Position numbers and translations under genes: made by a program. 64,000 nt of DNA from Microvirga arsenatis (GTDB lineage Bacteria > Pseudomonadota > Alphaproteobacteria > Rhizobiales > Beijerinckiaceae). Where the stretch lies: the NCBI RefSeq assembly GCF_009910705.1, contig NZ_JAAAXJ010000005.1:62001-126000 (forward strand), given 5' to 3'. Of the stretch, positions 59,691 to 64,000 are shown piece by piece; the first letter of the stretch is position 1; every line of letters begins with the position of its first letter. A model generated the notes under the pieces. It had not been told where the DNA came from and did not search any database. It was given only the letters and a program-made list of their open reading frames with translations.

Positions 59691-60935
59691 GTGAGTTTTT
59701 CATCGCGCCCCGGCGGAGGGATGGCATTTCCGTCCTCTCACGTGCACCCGCTGACGGGCCGGACCGTTCTTCAGATCGTCCCCGAGCTCGAGGCGGGAGG
59801 GGCGGAGCGCACCACGGTCGACATCGCCGAGGGTCTCGTCCAGGCCGGCGCCCGGGCGCTGGTTGCCACCGAGGGCGGTCGGCTGGTGGGCGAGCTCCAG
59901 ACCAAGGGCGGCATCTGGATTCCCTTTCCGGCCGCGACGAAGAACCCGTTTGCCATGCTGCTCAACGTGCGCAAGCTCGCCCGGATCTGCCACGACGAGC
60001 GGGTGTCCCTGGTCCATGCCCGGTCGCGGGCTCCGGCCTGGGTGGCCCTGGGTGCCGCGCGCTCCCTCAACATCCCGTTCGTCACCACCTATCACGGCAG
60101 CTATTCCGGCCGTTCCTCCGTCAAGGTGCTGTACAATTCGGTCATGGCCCGGGGCGATGCGGTCATCGCCAATTCCCACTACACGGGCGAGCTGATCCGC
60201 TCGGTCTATCCCCAGGCGGGGGAGCGGATCCGGGTGATCCACCGGGGCACGGATTTCGCCGTCTTCTCCCCGCACGCGGTGACGCCGGAGCGGGTCGAGT
60301 CCTTGCGCAAGGCCTGGGAGGTGGCGCCCCACGAGCGGGTGGTGCTGCTCGCTGCCCGCCTGACCGGCTGGAAGGGACAGAAGGTGCTGATCGAGGCTGC
60401 CGCCAAGCTGCGGGATGCCGGCCTCACCGATGTCGTCTACATCCTCGCCGGCGATCCGCAGGGGCGGGATTCCTACGTGAAGGATCTCGACAGTCTGATC
60501 GAGGCGAAGAAGCTGAAAGGGATCGTCCGCCGGGTCGGCCATTGCACCGACATGCCGGCCGCCTTCCTGACGGCTTCCGTGGTCACCGTGCCATCCACCG
60601 AGCCCGAAGCCTTCGGCCGCTCGGCCGTGGAGGCCCAGGCTATGGGAACGCCCGTGGTGGTGTCGGATCTCGGCGCCGTGCCCGAGACGGTGCTGGCCCC
60701 GCCGGCGGTGCCCCCGCACGAGCGGACGGGCTGGCGGATCCCGCCCGGCGATGCCGATGCGCTGGCCGAGGCGGTGGGCGCCGCCCTCAATCTCGGCGCC
60801 AGCGCCAGAATCGCCCTGGCTGCCAGAGCCCGGTCCCATGTGGAGCGCCACTTCTCGCTCGAGCGCATGGTGTCCGGAACCCTCGATGTGTATTCGGCCC
60901 TTCTGGAGGGCCGATTTGCCCATAGAACAAGTTGA
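59691..60935 (+). CDS. Glycosyltransferase family 4 protein
   Basis: The GTG at 59691 has GAGAAGG upstream; an ATG at 59721 is also possible. The 414-residue product has a GT-B fold with IVPELEAGGAERTT near residue 30 and the E-x7-E motif TEPEAFGRSAVEAQAMG in the C-terminal domain. It probably transfers a sugar to a surface polysaccharide or lipid. The sugar and acceptor are not inferable. No neighbouring polysaccharide genes are present. Confidence 0.9.
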   Translation: MSFSSRPGGGMAFPSSHVHPLTGRTVLQIVPELEAGGAERTTVDIAEGLVQAGARALVATEGGRLVGELQTKGGIWIPFPAATKNPFAMLLNVRKLARICHDERVSLVHARSRAPAWVALGAARSLNIPFVTTYHGSYSGRSSVKVLYNSVMARGDAVIANSHYTGELIRSVYPQAGERIRVIHRGTDFAVFSPHAVTPERVESLRKAWEVAPHERVVLLAARLTGWKGQKVLIEAAAKLRDAGLTDVVYILAGDPQGRDSYVKDLDSLIEAKKLKGIVRRVGHCTDMPAAFLTASVVTVPSTEPEAFGRSAVEAQAMGTPVVVSDLGAVPETVLAPPAVPPHERTGWRIPPGDADALAEAVGAALNLGASARIALAARARSHVERHFSLERMVSGTLDVYSALLEGRFAHRTS

Positions 60936-60960
60936 CTTCCCGCGCGTTTGCGCGAAATGT
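60932..60960 (+). promoter_or_regulatory. Possible promoter of infC-rpmI-rplT
   Basis: TTGACT (60932-60937), a 17-base spacer and AAATGT (60955-60960) could form a sigma-70 promoter overlapping the stop of the glycosyltransferase gene. The -10 box is weak. Confidence 0.35.
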
Positions 60961-60993
60961 CGAATCATTCGCGGCAAGGCTGAGCATGCACCG

Positions 60994-61011
60994 GGGATCC
61001 TCGAGGATCCC
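60994..61011 (+). repeat. Perfect palindrome in the infC leader
   Basis: GGGATCC (60994-61000) and GGATCCC (61005-61011) flank the self-complementary TCGA, giving an 18-base perfect palindrome. It ends 38 bases before the ATT start of infC. It may be an RNA hairpin in the leader or a protein-binding site. Confidence 0.6.
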
Positions 61012-61049
61012 GGCCCCTCGGTCTGGCCCTTGAACAGGAGATAAGAGCC

Positions 61050-61592
61050 ATTCGCAGACCAATGAGACCCATGCCGGTTCCGCAGAAGGACGGACCGCGC
61101 GCCAACCGAGACATTCGCGGTGTTCGCGAAGTTCAGCTGATCGACGAAAACGGGCAGAACAGGGGCGTGATGCCCTTCTTCGACGCCCTCAAGGCGGCCG
61201 AGGAGGCAGGGCTCGATCTCGTGGAGATCTCCCCGAACGCCACTCCGCCCGTCTGCAAGATCCTCGATTACGGCAAGTTCCGCTTCCTCGAGCAGAAGAA
61301 GGCGGCCGAGGCGCGCAAGAAGCAGAAGACGGTCGAGGTCAAGGAGATCAAGCTGCGTCCCGGCATCGACGACCACGACTACGAGGTCAAGATGAAGGCG
61401 ATGAAGGGCTTCTTCGAGGAAGGCAACAAGGTGAAGATCACCCTGCGCTTCCGCGGCCGCGAAATGGCTCACCAGCAGCTCGGCCTGAAGGTCCTGGACC
61501 GGGTCAAGGCCGATGTGGGCGATCTCGCCAAGGTCGAGATGGAGCCGAACTTCGAGGGCCGTCAGGTCGTCATGGTCCTGGCGCCGCGCTGA
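61050..61592 (+). CDS. infC: Translation initiation factor IF-3, ATT start
   Basis: The reading frame starts at ATT (61050), giving [16 protein letters not shown] before the conserved [19 protein letters not shown] (61036-61040) is nine bases upstream of the ATT, but 21 bases from the first ATG at 61062, so the ATT is the likely start. The 180-residue protein has both IF-3 domains, with the family signature region [19 protein letters not shown]. In Escherichia coli an AUU start makes infC autoregulated by IF-3 discrimination. It heads infC-rpmI-rplT. Confidence 0.93.
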   Translation: MRRPMRPMPVPQKDGPRANRDIRGVREVQLIDENGQNRGVMPFFDALKAAEEAGLDLVEISPNATPPVCKILDYGKFRFLEQKKAAEARKKQKTVEVKEIKLRPGIDDHDYEVKMKAMKGFFEEGNKVKITLRFRGREMAHQQLGLKVLDRVKADVGDLAKVEMEPNFEGRQVVMVLAPR

Positions 61593-61615
61593 GGGCTTCC
61601 CTCTGTAGAGATCTC

Positions 61616-61649
61616 ATGGCCGCCGATGCACCGGCGGCCATTGCTTTTT
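61616..61649 (+). terminator. Terminator or attenuator between infC and rpmI
   Basis: ATGGCCGCCG (61616-61625) pairs with CGGCGGCCAT (61632-61641) around ATGCAC and is followed by TGCTTTTT. It lies 24 bases after infC and 143 bases before rpmI. It may partly stop infC transcripts, with rpmI and rplT read through or from another start. Confidence 0.8.
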
Positions 61650-61792
61650 CGGCGGCCTTATGGCAGAAGGCCGCCTTCATCGAACCGCCCGGCTGGTTAG
61701 GGCTGCCGTGGCGGTTTGTTTTGCTCAATGCAGCAATGACAGGGCCTAAGGGGCGGTGTGCCTGCTCCCGGGCCTGACCAAAGGAGAGCCAA

Positions 61793-61993
61793 ATGCCCAA
61801 GCTGAAGACGAAATCGGGCGCGAAAAAGCGCTTCAAGATCACTGGCACCGGCAAGGTCGTTTACGCCCAGTCCGGCAAGCGCCACGGGATGATTAAGCGG
61901 TCGAACAAGCAGATCCGCAACCTGCGCGGCACGACCACCCTGTTCGAGGGCGACGCCTACAACGTGAAGAAGTACTACCTGCCGAACGGCTGA
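61793..61993 (+). CDS. rpmI: Ribosomal protein bL35
   Basis: The 66-residue basic protein opens [20 protein letters not shown] and has [18 protein letters not shown], matching bL35. AAAGGAGAG precedes the ATG. rplT follows after 44 bases, the standard order. Confidence 0.98.
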   Translation: MPKLKTKSGAKKRFKITGTGKVVYAQSGKRHGMIKRSNKQIRNLRGTTTLFEGDAYNVKKYYLPNG

Positions 61994-62037
61994 GGCGGTT
62001 TTCTTCCCAGATCCCGGATTTTGAAGGAGTTTTTTAA

Positions 62038-62406
62038 ATGGCCCGCGTCAAACGGGGCGTCACCGCCCACGCCAAGCACAAGAAGGTCCTGAAGCAAGCC
62101 AAAGGCTTCTACGGCCGTCGCAAGAATACCATCCGCATCGCCAAGCAGGCGGTCGAGAAGAGCATGCAATATGCCACTCGCGACCGTCGCAACAAGAAGC
62201 GCACCTTCCGCGCGCTCTGGATCCAGCGCCTGAACGCTGCCGTCCGCATGCATGGCCTGACCTATTCCCGATTTATCGACGGTCTCGGCAAGGCTGGGAT
62301 CGAGGTCGATCGCAAGGTCCTGTCCGAGCTGGCCATCCACGAGCCGGCGGCCTTCGCCGCCTATGTGGAGCGCGCCAAGGCCGCCCTGCCGCAGCAGGCC
62401 GCCTGA
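62038..62406 (+). CDS. rplT: Ribosomal protein bL20
   Basis: The 122-residue product has the bL20 signature region [20 protein letters not shown] near 20-40 and [14 protein letters not shown]-like [20 protein letters not shown] lies upstream of the ATG at 62038. bL20 binds 23S rRNA early in assembly. Confidence 0.98.
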   Translation: MARVKRGVTAHAKHKKVLKQAKGFYGRRKNTIRIAKQAVEKSMQYATRDRRNKKRTFRALWIQRLNAAVRMHGLTYSRFIDGLGKAGIEVDRKVLSELAIHEPAAFAAYVERAKAALPQQAA

Positions 62407-62424
62407 CAATCGGATAGACTGCTT

Positions 62425-62452
62425 CGGTGCGGCTGAGCTTTCAGCCGCACCG
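62425..62452 (+). other. Perfect 12-pair hairpin between rplT and pheS
   Basis: CGGTGCGGCTGA (62425-62436) is exactly complementary to TCAGCCGCACCG (62441-62452), loop GCTT. Only CTTAACCCCC follows, so it is not a typical intrinsic terminator. It could stabilise the rplT 3' end or act with the 130-base pheS leader. Confidence 0.75.
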
Positions 62453-62586
62453 CCTTAACCCCCTTCTCCGAGACCATCCGCGCTGACGGCCGATGCGAGC
62501 TGTCGGTTGCCATCTTGCGGCTCGGACGACTTGACGGTTCCCGCGCCGCGCCTCACTCAAAGCGCTTCCCATGTGGCAAGGGACCG

Positions 62587-63669
62587 ATGACCGATCTCAA
62601 CCAACTCGAACGTGACCTGCTCTCCCAGGTCGATGCCGCCGGCGACGAAGCGGCTCTCGAAGCCGTGCGCGTCTCGGCGCTCGGCAAGAAGGGCTCCGTC
62701 TCCGAACTCCTGAAGACCCTCGGCGCCATGACGCCGGAGGAGCGCAAGGAGCGCGGCCCCCTCATCAACGGCCTGCGCGACAAGGTGCAAGGGGCGATCC
62801 TGGCCAAGAAGGAGACGCTCGCCGAGGCCGCTCTCGAGGCGCGGCTGTCCGCCGAGCGCATCGACGTGACGCTCCCCGTCCCCGAGGCGCCCGAATCCCG
62901 CGGCCGCATCCACCCGATCAGCCAGGTGATCGAGGAGCTGACGGCGATCTTCGCCGACATGGGCTTCTCCGTGGCCGAGGGGCCGGACATCGAGACCGAC
63001 TACCTCAACTTCACGGCGCTGAACTTCCCCGAGGGCCATCCGGCCCGCGAGATGCACGACACCTTCTTCCTCGCCCCCGACGAGAAGGGCGAGCGCAAGG
63101 TGCTGCGCACCCATACCTCGCCGGTCCAGATCCGCACGATGACGTCGCAGAAGCCGCCGATTCGGGTCATCATCCCGGGCCGGACCTACCGGCACGACTC
63201 CGACCAGACCCACACGCCGATGTTCCACCAGGTGGAGGGCCTCGTCATCGACAGGCAGGCCAACATCGCGCACATGAAGTGGATCCTGGAGGAGTTCTGC
63301 AAGGCCTTCTTCGAGGTCGATCAGGTGAAGATGCGGTTCCGCCCGTCCTTCTTCCCCTTCACCGAGCCCTCGGCCGAGGTCGACATCCAGTGCTCGCGCA
63401 AGGGCGGCGAGATCCGCTTCGGCGAGGGCACGGACTGGCTCGAGATCCTCGGCTGCGGCATGGTCCACCCGAACGTGCTGCGCAATTGCGGCCTCGATCC
63501 GGACGAGGTCCAGGGCTTCGCCTGGGGCATGGGCATCGATCGCATCGCCATGCTCAAATACGGCATGCCCGACCTGCGCCCCTTCTTCGAGGCCGATGTG
63601 CGCTGGCTGAACCATTACGGCTTCCGCCCGCTCGACATCCCGAGCCTCGTCAGCGGCCTCACGTCCTGA
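62587..63669 (+). CDS. pheS: Phenylalanine-tRNA ligase alpha subunit
   Basis: The ATG at 62587 gives 360 residues of the class II synthetase alpha chain that charges tRNA-Phe with PheT. The N-terminal coiled coil, the motif 2 region [19 protein letters not shown] and motif 3 [17 protein letters not shown] are present. The frame to 62515 has no homology. pheT does not follow directly: a repeat and a DUF559 gene begin within 165 bases. Confidence 0.97.
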   Translation: MTDLNQLERDLLSQVDAAGDEAALEAVRVSALGKKGSVSELLKTLGAMTPEERKERGPLINGLRDKVQGAILAKKETLAEAALEARLSAERIDVTLPVPEAPESRGRIHPISQVIEELTAIFADMGFSVAEGPDIETDYLNFTALNFPEGHPAREMHDTFFLAPDEKGERKVLRTHTSPVQIRTMTSQKPPIRVIIPGRTYRHDSDQTHTPMFHQVEGLVIDRQANIAHMKWILEEFCKAFFEVDQVKMRFRPSFFPFTEPSAEVDIQCSRKGGEIRFGEGTDWLEILGCGMVHPNVLRNCGLDPDEVQGFAWGMGIDRIAMLKYGMPDLRPFFEADVRWLNHYGFRPLDIPSLVSGLTS

Positions 63670-63694
63670 TGATCGCGCTCGAGCCCATAGAGCC

Positions 63695-63812
63695 CTCTCC
63701 CCCCTTGTGGGGGAGAGATGGAGAGGGGGGTAGCCACGGGTCGACCGGGAGCACCGGTCGCCTCGATGGCGCCGTACCCCCCTCCCTGGCCCTCCCCCAC
63801 AAGGGGGGAGGG
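63695..63812. repeat. Large inverted repeat after pheS
   Basis: CTCTCCCC (63695-63702) pairs locally with GGGGAGAG (63710-63717). The same stretch is also complementary over about 15 bases to CTCCCCCACAAGGGG near 63793-63807, and GGGGGGTA to TACCCCCC further in. It resembles the CTCTCC repeat family and lies between pheS and the DUF559 gene. Confidence 0.75.
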
Positions 63813-63833
63813 GATGGGTTCGCACACGCCTCT

Positions 63834-64000
63834 GTGAAGCCGCAGTTGCGCTCTCACGCCAAGCGGCTGCACCGTGCAATGACGCCGGCCGAGCGTAAGC
63901 TCTGGCATGCATTGAAGGCGCATCGCTTCCAGGGGCTGCACATCCGCCGCCAAGCCCCGATGGGGCCTTACGTAGCGGATTTTGTCTGTCACGCCGCAAG
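63834..64000 (+). CDS. DUF559 domain-containing protein, N-terminal fragment
   Basis: From a GTG at 63834 the frame reads HAKRLHRAMTPAERKLWHAL and then RFQGLHIRRQAPMGPYVADF before the window ends (an ATG at 63879 is also possible). This is the start of the DUF559 (Vsr-like endonuclease superfamily) domain, whose acidic catalytic residues usually lie in the VADF part and beyond. Function is unknown; the rest is outside the window. Confidence 0.8.
   Translation, partial: MKPQLRSHAKRLHRAMTPAERKLWHALKAHRFQGLHIRRQAPMGPYVADFVCHAA

Overview
The window is ordinary chromosomal DNA of a high-GC alphaproteobacterium of the order Hyphomicrobiales (Rhizobiales). The inference rests on family content: an OlsB-type ornithine-lipid acyltransferase, a DUF1150 protein beside a small heat-shock protein, the TIGR02300 and TIGR02302 proteins, a HIG1-type twin-membrane small protein, a CP4-like EPSP synthase and a TlpA with an extra cysteine pair. 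A Methylobacteriaceae/Microvirga-type genome fits (including an RTX-protein remnant), but the genus is a guess. No prophage, CRISPR array, rRNA operon or integrated element was found. The only mobile-element trace is a decayed transposase at about 34.0-34.5 kb.

Layout. 0-7 kb (minus strand): TIGR02302 protein, HIG1 small protein, lipid A deacylase-like protein, cobalamin adenosyltransferase and rhomboid protease, then etfB-etfA-hbd for beta-oxidation/butanoate electron transfer. 7-17 kb: an RTX gene remnant, lptM-lysA, divergent tlpA, a class III cyclase, then purS-purQ-purL-bolA-grxD (purine synthesis followed by iron-sulfur/redox helpers). 16-30 kb: nth, uppP, a GST-queG pair, olsB, a ComM-like ATPase, a PAS/LOV-like histidine kinase with its response regulator, mutS and maeB. 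30-42 kb: a TauE/SafE permease, a HAD hydrolase, hrpB, the transposase remnant, a LysE exporter, mgsA, DUF1194, aroA-cmk, TIGR02300, tRNA-Ala(GGC) and glcB. 42-50 kb: pxpB-pxpC, 3-hydroxybutyrate dehydrogenase, prolyl aminopeptidase and a PotD-type ABC importer operon. 50-56 kb: a complete dipeptide ABC importer (dppABCDF) running into a membrane dipeptidase gene. 56-64 kb: argH, hsp20-DUF1150, an alpha/beta hydrolase, a glycosyltransferase, then infC-rpmI-rplT-pheS and the start of a DUF559 gene.

Functional links. Electron-transfer flavoprotein, 3-hydroxyacyl-CoA and 3-hydroxybutyrate dehydrogenases, malate synthase G and malic enzyme all serve growth on fatty acids, polyhydroxybutyrate or C2 units. 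The dpp-dipeptidase operon couples uptake of dipeptides to their hydrolysis. The translation block infC-rpmI-rplT-pheS carries an ATT start codon and several leader/intergenic hairpins that suggest autoregulation.

No new multi-gene system is evident. The best leads are regulatory or degenerative: a three-hairpin leader (possible RNA thermometer) before hsp20, a LOV-like kinase lacking its photoactive cysteine, queG without a usable start codon at its conserved N-terminus, and several classes of nested palindromic repeats between genes. Starts were chosen by eye from ribosome binding sites, overlaps and family N-termini.
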